This document shows positions 28,299-38,600 of a DNA stretch of 64,000 nt, in pieces. Every line of letters begins with the position of its first letter. The stretch's first letter is position 1. The stretch is from Massilia soli (lineage in GTDB: Bacteria; Pseudomonadota; Gammaproteobacteria; Burkholderiales; Burkholderiaceae_D). The position numbers and the translations under genes were made by a program. The notes under the pieces were generated by a model, which was given only the letters and a program-made list of their open reading frames with translations, was not told the DNA's origin and did not search any database. The DNA lies in the NCBI RefSeq assembly GCF_016809835.1, contig NZ_JAFBIL020000003.1, forward strand, positions 310,001 through 374,000, given 5' to 3'.

Positions 28299-30599
28299 TC
28301 AGCTGGCCTGGCCGGCGATCGCGCGTGCCGCTTGCGGGTCGATCGGCTCGAGCGCTTCAACCAGCGCGCCGACCGAGGTGCCGCAGTAGACCAGCACGTC
28401 GCCCGGCGAACACAGTGCGAACGCGCGGCGCAGGGCCAGCACGCGGTCGTCGACGCCTTCCACCGCATCCGCGCTGGCGCGCGCGGACAGCGCGCCCTGG
28501 CGGATGATCGCGGCCGCCTGGCCGTACACCCGTCCGCGGCTGGCCGACTCGTACACCACCAGTTTATCGAAGCCCATGCCGCAAATGCGGCCGGTGCGGT
28601 GCAGCTCTTCGTCGCGCCGGTCGCCAGGCGACGTCACCACGCCGACCACGGCGCCCCGGGTCATGGCGCGCGCGGCTTCGGCAAGCGCTGCGTATGCCGC
28701 GGCATTGTGCGCGTAGTCGGCGATCACCGTCATGCCGCGCACGTGGAACAGGTTGGTGCGCAGCGGATTGGACTGGATGTCCGAGACAAAGCTGGCCAGT
28801 CCCGCGACGATCTCGGCGTCGTGGAACCCGGCGCCCAGCAGCGCCGCCGCGGCGGCAAGGCTGTTGGCGATGTTGTAGCGCGCGCGTCCGCCGAGGGTGC
28901 ACGGTATGTCGGCGACGCCGATCAGGATGCGCTTGCCGGCGCCGTCGGCCACCACCATGCTGGCGCCGTCAAGGACCAGCGCGCGGCCGCCGCCGCCCAG
29001 GTGATCGCGCAGCGCCGGGTTGGCGGGGTCGAGCGAGAAGTAGATCAGCTCGGCGCCGTGGCCGATGCGGCGCGCCATTGCGACGCAGTGCTCATCGTCG
29101 GCGTTCAGCACGGCCGCGCCGCTGGCGCAGGCGACAATCAGCTCCTTGACCCGGGCAAGCTGTTCGAGCGTATCAACCCCTTCCATGCCCAGATGGTCGT
29201 CGGAGACGTTGAGCACCACCCCGACTGTGCACTGGTCATAGGCCAGGCCGCGCTTGAGGATGCCGCCGCGTGCGGTTTCCAGCACGGCCATGTCGACCTC
29301 CGGCGCGCTGAGCACCGCGCGGTGCGACCAGTAGCCGGTGCAGTCGTCCTCGGCAACCATGCTGCCGCCGATGAAGATGCCGTGCGTCGAGGCGTGCCCG
29401 GTGCGGCGGCCGGCCAGCGCGGCGGCGTGCGCGATCATCAGGGTGGTGGTCGTTTTGCCGTTGGTGCCGGTAACGGCGATAACCGGAATGCGGGCGGCGT
29501 CGCCGGCGCCGGCCATGTCCAGGAATTCGTCGACCTCGATGTCGCGCGCATGCCCGCGCAGCGGCGGCGGCGCCTTGACGGCAATCACCGATGCCGCACC
29601 GGGGTCGGCTTCATCGTAGGCCAGCTCAATCGCGCCTTGCTCGAGGCCCAGTTTGGCGCTGGCGCGCGCGCACAGGGCGGCCAGGCCATCGCCGGCGGAG
29701 GATGCGCCGGCTTCGCCGACGTAGCGCGCGCCTGCCACCAGCCGTTCGATGGTGACGCGGCGTCCGAACTGGCGTGCGGCGGCGAACGCCTGCGCCAGTT
29801 CCCGGTCGCCGCTGCATTCGCTGATGCCGCCATCGCCGGCCCCGGCATCGCCTGGCATCACGAGCACGCGTTCGCCGAGGCGGCGTGCCACCCGCAGCGC
29901 GTCGTCGAGGTTGTCGACCGTGCCTCCCTGCGGTATCGGTATGCATGCCTCATCGAGCAGCGCACGCGTGAGCTGCCTGTCCTGTGCGATCCATGGCCCC
30001 ATCAACGGGGTATCGTTTGGCAGGCGCGGATGGTAGCGGCGCTGGCGGCTGCCGGTGCCGAGCTGGTACAGCGCATCGTGTTCGGTGATCCGGTTGGCGG
30101 GAATGCCGCGTTTGTGCGCCGCCGCCAGCACCGCTGCCGTCAGCGGGTCGATGCGGTAGCTTTCCGACTGCCGGACCAGCTGGTCGAACGGCGTGGCGTA
30201 GTCGAACGGCAGGCCATGGGCCAGCGCGTCGACCAGGTATACCGCCAGCGAAAACGCCGATTGGGCGATGTGCTCGATCTGGTAGGCGCACACCACACGG
30301 CGCAATGACGAAGGTCCCTCGGCCAGCGAGGTGTCGCAAAATTCGGCGGGCGCACCGGCCAGGCATTGCAGTTCGAGTGTCAGGTGCGCGATCACCGTGC
30401 CAGCGTCAAAGCCCGGCGGCAGCGGCGCGAGGCAGCGCTCGCGCAAGGTCGGCACCAGTGCGTGCAAGCGCTCGACTACCGACAGCAGGTCGGAGGGAGG
30501 CGCAAGCTCAAGGTCTTCAAGGTCGATCAGGCCGAGAATGCACGGGAAGCGGGCATACAGGTTCGCACCGCGCAGCAGGCGTTGTCGAAGAATCTTCAC
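28299..30599 (-). CDS. cyanophycin synthetase-like protein, degenerate ATP-grasp
   Basis: ATP-dependent amino-acid ligase related to CphA, 766 residues from the GTG at 30599 (AGGAAG upstream). CphA enzymes are usually about 870-900. The N-terminal domain is recognisable (QLGTGSRQRR, residues 179-188). The C-terminal Mur-ligase half is intact: P-loop GTNGKTTTT (378-386), ETARGGILKRGL (441-452) and NVSDDHLG (464-471). The ATP-grasp half between them is shortened: only about 85 residues separate VTIERLVAGARY from the Mur P-loop, and the expected NHGRG-type loop reads GDAGAGDGGISE (250-261). In CphA1 that half adds Asp and the Mur half adds Arg, so this enzyme may only form side-chain amide bonds. 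It follows the iron-redox gene by 23 bases. Confidence 0.82.
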   Translation of the reverse strand: MKILRQRLLRGANLYARFPCILGLIDLEDLELAPPSDLLSVVERLHALVPTLRERCLAPLPPGFDAGTVIAHLTLELQCLAGAPAEFCDTSLAEGPSSLRRVVCAYQIEHIAQSAFSLAVYLVDALAHGLPFDYATPFDQLVRQSESYRIDPLTAAVLAAAHKRGIPANRITEHDALYQLGTGSRQRRYHPRLPNDTPLMGPWIAQDRQLTRALLDEACIPIPQGGTVDNLDDALRVARRLGERVLVMPGDAGAGDGGISECSGDRELAQAFAAARQFGRRVTIERLVAGARYVGEAGASSAGDGLAALCARASAKLGLEQGAIELAYDEADPGAASVIAVKAPPPLRGHARDIEVDEFLDMAGAGDAARIPVIAVTGTNGKTTTTLMIAHAAALAGRRTGHASTHGIFIGGSMVAEDDCTGYWSHRAVLSAPEVDMAVLETARGGILKRGLAYDQCTVGVVLNVSDDHLGMEGVDTLEQLARVKELIVACASGAAVLNADDEHCVAMARRIGHGAELIYFSLDPANPALRDHLGGGGRALVLDGASMVVADGAGKRILIGVADIPCTLGGRARYNIANSLAAAAALLGAGFHDAEIVAGLASFVSDIQSNPLRTNLFHVRGMTVIADYAHNAAAYAALAEAARAMTRGAVVGVVTSPGDRRDEELHRTGRICGMGFDKLVVYESASRGRVYGQAAAIIRQGALSARASADAVEGVDDRVLALRRAFALCSPGDVLVYCGTSVGALVEALEPIDPQAARAIAGQAS

Positions 30600-30622
30600 A
30601 ATGGCACTTCCTGTATCTGGTC

Positions 30623-32095
30623 TTACGCGTCGAGCAGCTGGGCGAACATCCGCGTGGCCATCATCCCGACCGGCGTATGGTGCGTCGATGGCGCGATCGC
30701 CGCGCCAAGCAGTGCCATCGCCGCATCCTTGCCGCCGCATTCGGCAACTTGCTGCTCGAAGACGCGCAGGGCGTTCTGGCCGGCGGCGCCGCCGTCGTTG
30801 GCCGCCTGGCCCCAGTGGCGGATCACGCCGCGCATGGCGGCGGGACGCGCTTCCGCGCTGCCGGCCAGCTCGCGCAGGTTGCGCTGGCGCGCGCGATAGC
30901 TCGGCTCGCGCCGGGCGGCGGAAGCACCACCGGGCGCCTGTTCGATCCAGTCGCGCAGCACCTGCAGCTCGTACGGGCTAAATACGCCAAACATCTCGGC
31001 GCGCGGACCCGACACCAGGCCCCAGAAGCGGCTGGCAGCGGCGTCCTGGCCGCGCTGGATCCAGCCGGCACGCGTCATCGCATCGAGGAAGTCGCCGATC
31101 GCGGCCGGGTTCTCGAGCCAGGCGCTGACCGCCTTGCCTTCGATGCGGCAGTAGTCCGAGTGCATGTCCTTGCCGATGATGGCCTTGTCGGCCAGCAGGC
31201 GCTTGAGCTCCTTGTCGATGTCGAACGCGCCGATGACCGAGGTGGTGCAGGCGCCAAGTTCGTTGAGCCGGTAGCCGTTCAGCACGCGCTGGTAAAAAGC
31301 GGCCGGGTCGTCGGCGCGCGCCATCAGCGCTTGCAGCGCGGCGATCGCCTTGTGCGCGTGGCCGTTGGAGCCGTTATCGACTGTGACGTGCAAGGTGAAG
31401 TAGTACGGATCGATGCCCAGCTCATTCAACTCGTACGAGGTGATCAGCAGATGCAGCGGCAGCTGTTCGTATCCAAGGTTGTAACCGATCAGTTCGGGCA
31501 GGAACTGGTCCGCCTGCGCGGCCAGGGCCAGCTGGATCGCGCCCTGTTCGAAATGCTCGTCCGACAGGTCGTGCCACTGGTCGCAGCCGTGCGTGGCCAG
31601 CAGCTGCTGGTAGATCGCGACGTGGTTCTTGTCGGCAACGCCGTCGCCAAGCTCCTCCAGGTAGGTGCGGATCAGGCCGTGAAACGCGACATCCTGCCAG
31701 TGCGGCAGCACGCCGTACAGCCAGGCGCCATCGACCAGCTTGGTAGGCGCGACGGCGCGCAGGAAATATAGCGCCGCCGCCTTGCTGGCAAAGTACTGGC
31801 GTGGCGCGCCGGCTTTGCGGCGCGCGAGATAGTCCTGATAAGCCGCGCCGACATCTAGCACGTGGCGCTGCGACCAGTTGTCGAGCCGAGACGGGTCCAG
31901 CGGGAGGGCGACCGGCAGTGCCTCGGCATCGGCGAGGCAGCGACGCAGGAAGTGATGCGCCGCTTCCGGCTGCCGTTCCAGTCCCTGGCTCATCGCCAGG
32001 TAGATCGACTTGGCGCTCGCGGCCGCTGGTTGGGCGGCAGGCGGGCAGGGCGCTGCGAGCATTGGCTCACGCACGGGCATTGGCATGTTGGTCAT
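30623..32095 (-). CDS. heme-oxygenase-like iron-containing redox enzyme
   Basis: Predicted all-helical non-heme iron enzyme of 490 residues, matching the iron-containing redox enzyme / HDO superfamily whose known members oxidise amines, amino acids or fatty acids with O2. Candidate metal ligands are visible in two helices: E147/E148 with H158 (YLEELGDG...KNH) and E222 with H236, D240 and H246 or H248 (SYELNELGIDPYYF.LH...D...GHAH). The N-terminal 30 residues are Pro/Ala-rich and may be disordered. The start is uncertain (ATG 32095 or 32086; no clear ribosome site). It is the first gene of an apparent two-gene operon with the CphA-like ligase, suggesting oxidation of the amino acid the ligase uses or of its product. 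Confidence 0.75.
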   Translation of the reverse strand: MTNMPMPVREPMLAAPCPPAAQPAAASAKSIYLAMSQGLERQPEAAHHFLRRCLADAEALPVALPLDPSRLDNWSQRHVLDVGAAYQDYLARRKAGAPRQYFASKAAALYFLRAVAPTKLVDGAWLYGVLPHWQDVAFHGLIRTYLEELGDGVADKNHVAIYQQLLATHGCDQWHDLSDEHFEQGAIQLALAAQADQFLPELIGYNLGYEQLPLHLLITSYELNELGIDPYYFTLHVTVDNGSNGHAHKAIAALQALMARADDPAAFYQRVLNGYRLNELGACTTSVIGAFDIDKELKRLLADKAIIGKDMHSDYCRIEGKAVSAWLENPAAIGDFLDAMTRAGWIQRGQDAAASRFWGLVSGPRAEMFGVFSPYELQVLRDWIEQAPGGASAARREPSYRARQRNLRELAGSAEARPAAMRGVIRHWGQAANDGGAAGQNALRVFEQQVAECGGKDAAMALLGAAIAPSTHHTPVGMMATRMFAQLLDA

Positions 32096-32374
32096 TAGGG
32101 CAAGAAATTCCGGGAACTAGTTATGCCGCAATTGTGACGGCATGCCCGGGTTCCCAACATCAGTACGCGTGCCCCATGGCCGTAAGAGGAGGCCTACGCC
32201 GGCGGAAAGCACGTTTCTTCAGGTGGTACTGTCAGGTGCCACACATAACTATGTAAATACCCGGACATTTCGTGGGATTGTGGTGTCAAATGGATATCAA
32301 GTGGTGTTACTATCAATACCCCGGTCCAGCTCAGCGTTGACCCGGTTGGTTAATTCACCGCGTGAGTAAAAGCC
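32096..32374. promoter_or_regulatory. divergent intergenic region, redox enzyme / sensor kinase
   Basis: The 279 bases separate the minus-strand redox-ligase operon from the plus-strand sensor kinase. No reading frame is convincing. The right half (about 32225-32330) is AT-rich relative to its surroundings and probably holds the promoters; I recognise no operator. Confidence 0.4.
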
Positions 32375-34546
32375 ATGGATGACGCAAAGCCACCGATTTT
32401 CGATTTCCTGTCCCATGGCGGCGAAATGGGCGCGCTGATGCGCACCACCGACTGGACCAGCTCGCCACTTGGCCCGACCGAAGGATGGCCGCCTTTGCTC
32501 AAGAGCATCGTCAGGGTGATGCTGTCGTCCAGCCATCCGATGTTCCTGTGGTGGGGGCCGGAACTGATCCAGTTTTATAACGACGCCTATTCGCGCACCA
32601 TGGGTCCGGAACGCCACCCGTGCGCGCTCGGCGGACGCGGGCGCGAGTGCTGGTCTGAAATCTGGCCGATCATCGGGCCGCAGATCGCATTTGTCATGGA
32701 CGGCAAAGGCTCGACCTGGCACGAGGACCAGCTGATCGCCATTACCCGCCATGGCAGGCGCGAAGATGTCTGGTGGACCTACGGCTACAGCCCGGTCGAA
32801 GACGACGCCGGCGTGCATGGCGTGCTGGTGGTATGCAACGACGTCACGGCGCAGCATCTCGCCAGAGCCGAACTTGAACAAGTCAACCAGGCGCTCAGTG
32901 AACAGGTGCGCCAGCGCGAGCAGGCGCAGCAGCTAGAAGCGCAACAGGCGGCCCAATTGCTCCGGGCCGAACAGGCGCTGCACCACCAGCATGAGGCCGA
33001 GGCCGAACGCCTGTGCGCCCTGTTCCAGCAGGCGCCCGGCTTTGTGTGCATCCTGCGCGGTCCGGACATGGTGTATGAATTCGCCAACGCGGCGTACACC
33101 CGCTTCATCGGCGATCGCGATCTGATTGGCAAGACGATGCGCGAAGCGATTCCAGAAGCCGAAGGGCAGGGCTTCTTCGCATTGCTCGAACGCGTATACG
33201 AGACGGGCAAGCCGTTCGCCGCTAGCGACGTCACCCTGCTGCTGCGCAAAGCGCCGGGTGCGCCGGTCACCCAGGTCTATTGCGACTTTGTCTACCAGCC
33301 GATCTTTACCGCCGGTGAGGTGAGCGGCATTTTTGTCGAAGGTTTCGATGCCACCGAACGGGTAATGTCCAAGCAAGCGCTGGAACGCAGCGAGCTGCGC
33401 CTGCGCGAGGGCATGAAAGTGGCGCGGATGGCGGTATGGGACTGGATACTGTCGACCAATGAGGTCATCTTTTCCGACAATGCGCCTGAACTGTTTGGCG
33501 CCAACTGGACCAGCATCGAACAGGTGTGGGGCGCCATCGTCCCCGAGGACATGCAGCGCATCGACCAGGCGCGCCGCACCGCGCTGGCCCAGGACGGCAC
33601 CTACGGCGACATCATCCGGGTGGTGCGCCCCGACAACGGCGAGCTGGTCTGGCTTCAGGTGTACGCCACCGTGGTGGCCGACGCCGGCGGGGTGCCGCGC
33701 TGGGTGCGCGGGGTGTCGATCGACATCACCGCGCGCAAGCGCGCCGAGGAATCGCTGCGCGAAGCGGGCCGCCACAAGGACGAGTTCCTGGCGATGCTGT
33801 CGCACGAGCTGCGCAACCCGCTGGCGCCGATCCGGTCGGCGGCCCACCTGCTCGGGATGGACCCGGACAATGTCGCGCGGGTCAGGCAATCGAGCGTCAT
33901 CATCGAGCGCCAGGTCAATCACATGACTAGCCTGATCAATGACTTGCTGGATGTATCGCGCGTCAATACCGGCCTGGTGGTGCTGGAAAAGGACGCCGTC
34001 GACCTGCACCAGGTGGTACTGGAATCGCTGGAGCAGACGCAGCCGCTGATCGACGAACGCGGCCACACGATAGCGGTCAGGGGGCCCGGCGCGGGCGACG
34101 TGATCGTCTGGGGCGACCGCAAACGCCTGGTGCAGGTGCTCAGCAACCTGCTGCACAACGCCGCCAAGTACACGCCGGCGTGCGGGCGCCTGTCGCTCGA
34201 CGTGGTGGTGCACCCCTGCTCGGTCGACCTGCACGTGCGCGACAACGGCATCGGCATCGGCGCCGACCTGCTGCCGCATGTGTTCGAACTGTTTACCCAG
34301 CACAAGCGCACCCCTGACCGCAGCCAGGGCGGACTGGGGCTGGGATTGGCGCTGGTGCGCAGCCTGGTCGCGCTGCATGGCGGCCAAGTCACCGCGACCA
34401 GCGATGGCAGCGACGCCGGCAGCACCTTCTCGGTGACGTTGCCGCGCCATGTGCCTGCTGCCAACGCCACTGCCGGCGCCCGGTTGGACGCCCGGCCGGC
34501 AGCATCGATTCGCCGGCACGCCGAGGCGCACAGCATGCGTGGTTGA
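32375..34546 (+). CDS. cytoplasmic multi-PAS sensor histidine kinase
   Basis: Soluble histidine kinase of 723 residues with no membrane segments. The N-terminal PAS-like region (SSHPMFLWWGPELIQFYNDAY) is followed by a short coiled coil (about 165-210), two more PAS domains (FQQAPGFVCILRGPDMVYEFANAAY; then MAVWDWILSTNEVIFSDNAPELFG), HisKA (LAMLSHELRNPLAPI) and HATPase (DNGIGIGADLLPHVFELF; GGLGLGLALVRSLV). There is no receiver domain and no response regulator beside it, so the partner is encoded elsewhere. It is divergent from the redox enzyme-ligase operon and might regulate it, but only position suggests that. Confidence 0.9.
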   Translation: MDDAKPPIFDFLSHGGEMGALMRTTDWTSSPLGPTEGWPPLLKSIVRVMLSSSHPMFLWWGPELIQFYNDAYSRTMGPERHPCALGGRGRECWSEIWPIIGPQIAFVMDGKGSTWHEDQLIAITRHGRREDVWWTYGYSPVEDDAGVHGVLVVCNDVTAQHLARAELEQVNQALSEQVRQREQAQQLEAQQAAQLLRAEQALHHQHEAEAERLCALFQQAPGFVCILRGPDMVYEFANAAYTRFIGDRDLIGKTMREAIPEAEGQGFFALLERVYETGKPFAASDVTLLLRKAPGAPVTQVYCDFVYQPIFTAGEVSGIFVEGFDATERVMSKQALERSELRLREGMKVARMAVWDWILSTNEVIFSDNAPELFGANWTSIEQVWGAIVPEDMQRIDQARRTALAQDGTYGDIIRVVRPDNGELVWLQVYATVVADAGGVPRWVRGVSIDITARKRAEESLREAGRHKDEFLAMLSHELRNPLAPIRSAAHLLGMDPDNVARVRQSSVIIERQVNHMTSLINDLLDVSRVNTGLVVLEKDAVDLHQVVLESLEQTQPLIDERGHTIAVRGPGAGDVIVWGDRKRLVQVLSNLLHNAAKYTPACGRLSLDVVVHPCSVDLHVRDNGIGIGADLLPHVFELFTQHKRTPDRSQGGLGLGLALVRSLVALHGGQVTATSDGSDAGSTFSVTLPRHVPAANATAGARLDARPAASIRRHAEAHSMRG

Positions 34547-34554
34547 CACGCCAG

Positions 34555-34582
34555 CCAGGCCAATGCCGGGGATCCGGCCTGG
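34555..34582. terminator. hairpin between convergent genes
   Basis: CCAGGCC (34555-34561) pairs with GGCCTGG (34576-34582), with a further CCGG/CCGG inside the loop. It lies in the 57-base gap between the kinase and hydrolase stops. There is no T tract on either side, so termination is only possible, not shown. Confidence 0.4.
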
Positions 34583-34603
34583 AGTGTGCCGCGGCGCTTT
34601 GCC

Positions 34604-35455
34604 TCAGCCGGCAGTCGTTGGCCGTGCCTGCGCGAACTGGGTCGCAAGGAAACCGGCGATCTTGTCCTGCGTGGCCGGCAGATAGGGGATGTTCAGGTGG
34701 TCGGAATCGGGAATGATTTCGTCCAGGTGCAGCCGGCCCAGCTTCGACACCAGCAGGTCGGTGTGCGAGTGGGGCACCACGTCGTCGCTGGCGGCGCGCA
34801 CCACGTAGGTCGGCGCCTTCAGCTCGGACGCATACTTGACCGACTCGAAGCGGTGGCGCAGCACGAAGCTGACCGGCACCGCGCGGAAGCGGCGCTGGGC
34901 GATCGCCAGGATCGAATCGTAGGGCGTGATCAGCACCACCGAATGCACCGGCCGCTGCATCGCGACCTGCACCGCCACCCCGGAACCGAGGCTGCGCCCG
35001 ACCACCGCCACGCGGCCCGGGTCGACGTGGCTGCGCGCGGCCAGCCAGTCGAACAGCATGCAGCCGTCGTCGACCATGTGGTTCTCGGCCGGATCGCCGT
35101 GCGAGTCGCCGTAGCCGCGGTAATTGACCGCCAACACCGTCATGCCGGGAAACAGCTTGCCGGCGTCGCGCGCCACCCACGACACTTCTTCCGAGCGGCC
35201 GCCGAAATACACCACCGCCGGGTGCGGGCCGACCACGGCCGGCTTCATCAGCCAGCCCGACAGCCGAGTGCCGTCGGCGGCGCGCAAGGTCACCAGGCGG
35301 GTGCGGTGGCCGCTGCTGCGCGGATTCAGCACTTCGCGCTTGATGGTCGGATTAAACACCAGGCGGCGCTGGCTGGCCGCGATCGCGGCGGTAAAACCGA
35401 CCCACAGGACGCTGGCGATGCCGGCAATGCCGGCGACTTTTCGTGAATTGTTCAT
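34604..35455 (-). CDS. alpha/beta hydrolase with N-terminal membrane anchor
   Basis: Serine hydrolase of 283 residues. An N-terminal hydrophobic helix (about 7-28: VAGIAGIASVLWVGFTAAIAA) is probably a membrane anchor or uncleaved signal, so the catalytic domain is likely periplasmic or membrane-associated. The nucleophile elbow is GRSLGSG, the oxyanion-side strand is VVYFGGRSEEVSW, and the late acid and histidine are in AASDDVVP and DSDHLNIP. The ATG at 35455 was chosen at the start of this helix; an upstream start at 35515 would add 20 unlikely residues. The substrate is unknown. It ends convergently against the sensor kinase. Confidence 0.85.
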   Translation of the reverse strand: MNNSRKVAGIAGIASVLWVGFTAAIAASQRRLVFNPTIKREVLNPRSSGHRTRLVTLRAADGTRLSGWLMKPAVVGPHPAVVYFGGRSEEVSWVARDAGKLFPGMTVLAVNYRGYGDSHGDPAENHMVDDGCMLFDWLAARSHVDPGRVAVVGRSLGSGVAVQVAMQRPVHSVVLITPYDSILAIAQRRFRAVPVSFVLRHRFESVKYASELKAPTYVVRAASDDVVPHSHTDLLVSKLGRLHLDEIIPDSDHLNIPYLPATQDKIAGFLATQFAQARPTTAG

Positions 35456-35614
35456 GAGCACTAGTTTATCCCGCTTCGCGGCCGCCGCGCACGCCGTCGC
35501 CAGCCGTGCGCGCATCCTTGCGATAACCCAGCAGTTTAGTACCGTCCATACAACAGTCGGCGTGTGCGCGGAATGCGTGTGGTAACCTTTTTACACCTAC
35601 TAACGATAGCGCAC

Positions 35615-38600
35615 ATGAAAAAACTGGTGACCTCGGCAGACCAACTGGCCGGGGTGTTCGTCGGCCTGCTTGGCCTGGTTGTCGCGGTCCGCTGGGTGTT
35701 CAACAGCGACACCATCGCGATGCTGGTACCCGGGTCAGCAAAGATGGGCATTGTGTCGCCCGTGCTGTTCATGGCAGCGGGCTTTTGCTGTTACTTCGCG
35801 CTGCGCCGCGACGCCGGCCCGGCGCTGGGCACGGCCTGGCGCATCCTCGCCGTGCTGCTGATGGTGGTGCCCACCCTGGTGCTGGCCCAGCACCTGTTCG
35901 GCATCAGCCTCGGCATCGACTTCGTGCGCGTGCCGACCGCGCCGACCGCCGATACGCCGTATCCCGGCCGGATGGCGCCGAATACCTGTATCGCGTTCCT
36001 GCTGGCCGGCACAGGCTTGCTGCTGGCGCGCGCGGCGCTGCCTTCGCCATCGCGCGTGGCCGCGCTGGGGGCCTGCGCGCTGGCGCTGATCGTGATTGGC
36101 GCCAGCGCCCTGGTCGGCTACATCCTCAAGCTTGAACTGATGTACCGGATCGCCGCGGCCAACGTCATGCAGCCGCCCACCGCGGTCGGCATCGTCATGC
36201 TGGGCATCGGCCTGTGGTCGATGCGCTCGGCCCACGCCGCGGCCAGGCACGGCCCGGCCAGCAGCGAGTCGCGCATCACCTGGCACGCGCTCGGAATCAT
36301 CGCGGTAGTCGCGCTCAGCGCCGGCGCCGCTGGCTTCGTCGCCATGCGCGACAGCTATGAAGAATCGCTGTCGTCGAACATGATGGTGGCCGCGCGCACC
36401 AGCGCCGATGCCATCGGCAACACCCTCGAGGTCAGGCGCCGCATGATGGAAGACATCACGCAGGCGAGCGGGCTGGCGGCGCTGCTGTCCCAGCCCGCCG
36501 GACCAGAGCGGCAGGCGCAGGTGCAGGCGCTGGCCCAGCGCATGCTGGGCGCCGACGTCGCCGGGCTCGAAGTGTATGGCGCCGACGGCGCGCTGCTGGC
36601 CAGCGCGGGGCGGCTGGCGCCGTTCGACGGCAGCGTGCGCCACCCATTGACGGTGCAAGGGCTGCCGGCCTCGCTGGTGTGGGACCGTGGCTACGTGCTG
36701 CGCACCGAGCACCAGCTGCGCGACGGCGCAGTGGCCGTTGGCAGGGTGGCGGGAGAGCGCCGCCTGATGCTGCTCGACCGGCTGCTGGCGTCGATCGGCG
36801 CCCCCGGCGCTTCCGAGATCCTGTTGTGCCACCGCGCCGGCGGCGAGGCAGTCTGCGCATCCACGCGCCGCCGCCAGCAGGCGTTTCACGTGCCGATCTC
36901 GCGGATTGACCGGCGCTTCGACCTGCCGATCGGCCGCGCGGTGGCCGGCGAGAGCGGGGTCACCAACGCGCGCGACCTGCGCGGCGTGCAGGTACTGGCG
37001 GCGTACACGCCAGTCAGTGGTTTCGGGCTCGGACTGGTGGTCAAGAACGATATCGATACCCTGTACGCGCCGCTGCGCCAGCGCACCAACCTGCTGGTGC
37101 TGGCGCTGGTGCTGCTGGTGGCGCTGAGCGCGTCGGCCCTGCTGTTCCAGGTGCGCCCGCTGCTGGCGCAGCTGGTGCGCGAACAGCGCCGCACCCGGGT
37201 GATCCTGGAAAATTCGAACGACGCCTTCGTGGCGATCGGCACCGACGGCCGCATCACCGACTGGAACAGCCAGGCCGAGCTGCTGTTCGGCTGGAGCGCG
37301 GCGGAGGCGATGGGGCACGATATGGCCAGCCTGATCATCCCGCCGGCGCAGCGCCCGGCGCACTCGGCGGGCTTCGCCCGCTTCATCCGCACCGGCACCG
37401 GCAATATCATCAATTCGCGCATCGAGGTCATTGCGCTGCGCCGCGACGGCAGCGAGATTCCGGTCGAGCTGTCGGTGGCGGGCTTCCACAACGGCATCGG
37501 CTACGTCGCCAACGCCTTCATGCGCGACATCACCGAGCGGCGCCGGCTGGCCGCCGAAGGCGCCGCGCGCGCCGCCGACCTCGAACATGAGCGCGACCGC
37601 GCCGAAGCGGGCAGCCGCGCCAAGGGCGAGTTCGTGGCCAACATGAGCCACGAACTGCGCACCCCGATGAACGCGGTGCTCGGCATGGCCCACCTGCTGT
37701 CGCTGACCGACCTCAAGGACGAGCAAAAACGCTATCTCGAGATGATCCGCGAATCGGGCCGCTCGCTGCTCGGCATCATGAACGACATCCTCGATTTTTC
37801 CAAGGTCGAGGCGGGGCGCGTCGAGCTGGAGCAAAGCCGCTTCCTGCTGTGCGACGTGCTGGGGGCCGTGGCCACCATCATGAGCGTCAACGCGGGAGAG
37901 AAGGACATCGAACTGGCCATCGGCATCGACCCGGATGTGCCGCACGTCCTGTGGGGCGACGCGATGCGCCTGCAGCAGGTGCTGGTCAACCTGGCCGGCA
38001 ACGCCATCAAGTTTACCGAGCACGGCGAAGTGAGCCTGCTGGTCGAGCTGCTGGCGCGCGACGACGACCAGGCGATTTTGCAGGTGCGGGTACGCGACAC
38101 CGGCATCGGCATCGCCGAAGCCCACCGCGACCAGCTGTTCTCGCCGTTTACCCAGGCCGATTCGTCGACCACGCGGCGCTTCGGCGGCACCGGCCTGGGG
38201 CTGGCCATTTCGCGCCACCTTGTCGACCTGATGAAAGGCTCGATCAGCTTCGACAGCGAGGTAGGGCAAGGCAGCGAGTTCCGGGTTGCGCTGCCGCTGC
38301 GCGTCGCGGCGGCGCGCGACGACACCCGTGCCCTGACCGGCGCCATGGCATCGCTGCGGCTGCTGGTGGTGGACGACCACCCGACCAGCCGCGACTACAT
38401 CGCCCGCACCATCCGCGGCTGGGGCTGGGAAGCGCACTGCGCCGCCTCCGGGGCGCAGGCGATCGCGCTGGTACGCCAGGCCAGCCCCGCCTACGACGCG
38501 GTGCTGGTCGACTGGCAGATGCCCGGCATGGACGGCGTGCGCACGATGGAGTCGATCCGCAACATCGCCGGGCGCGGGCGCTTGCCGGTGCTGCTGATGG

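Noticed and set aside
28299-30599. Calling the ligase an ordinary cyanophycin synthetase.
   Set aside because: The ATP-grasp half is too short and lacks its glycine/histidine loop, so normal polymer synthesis cannot be claimed.
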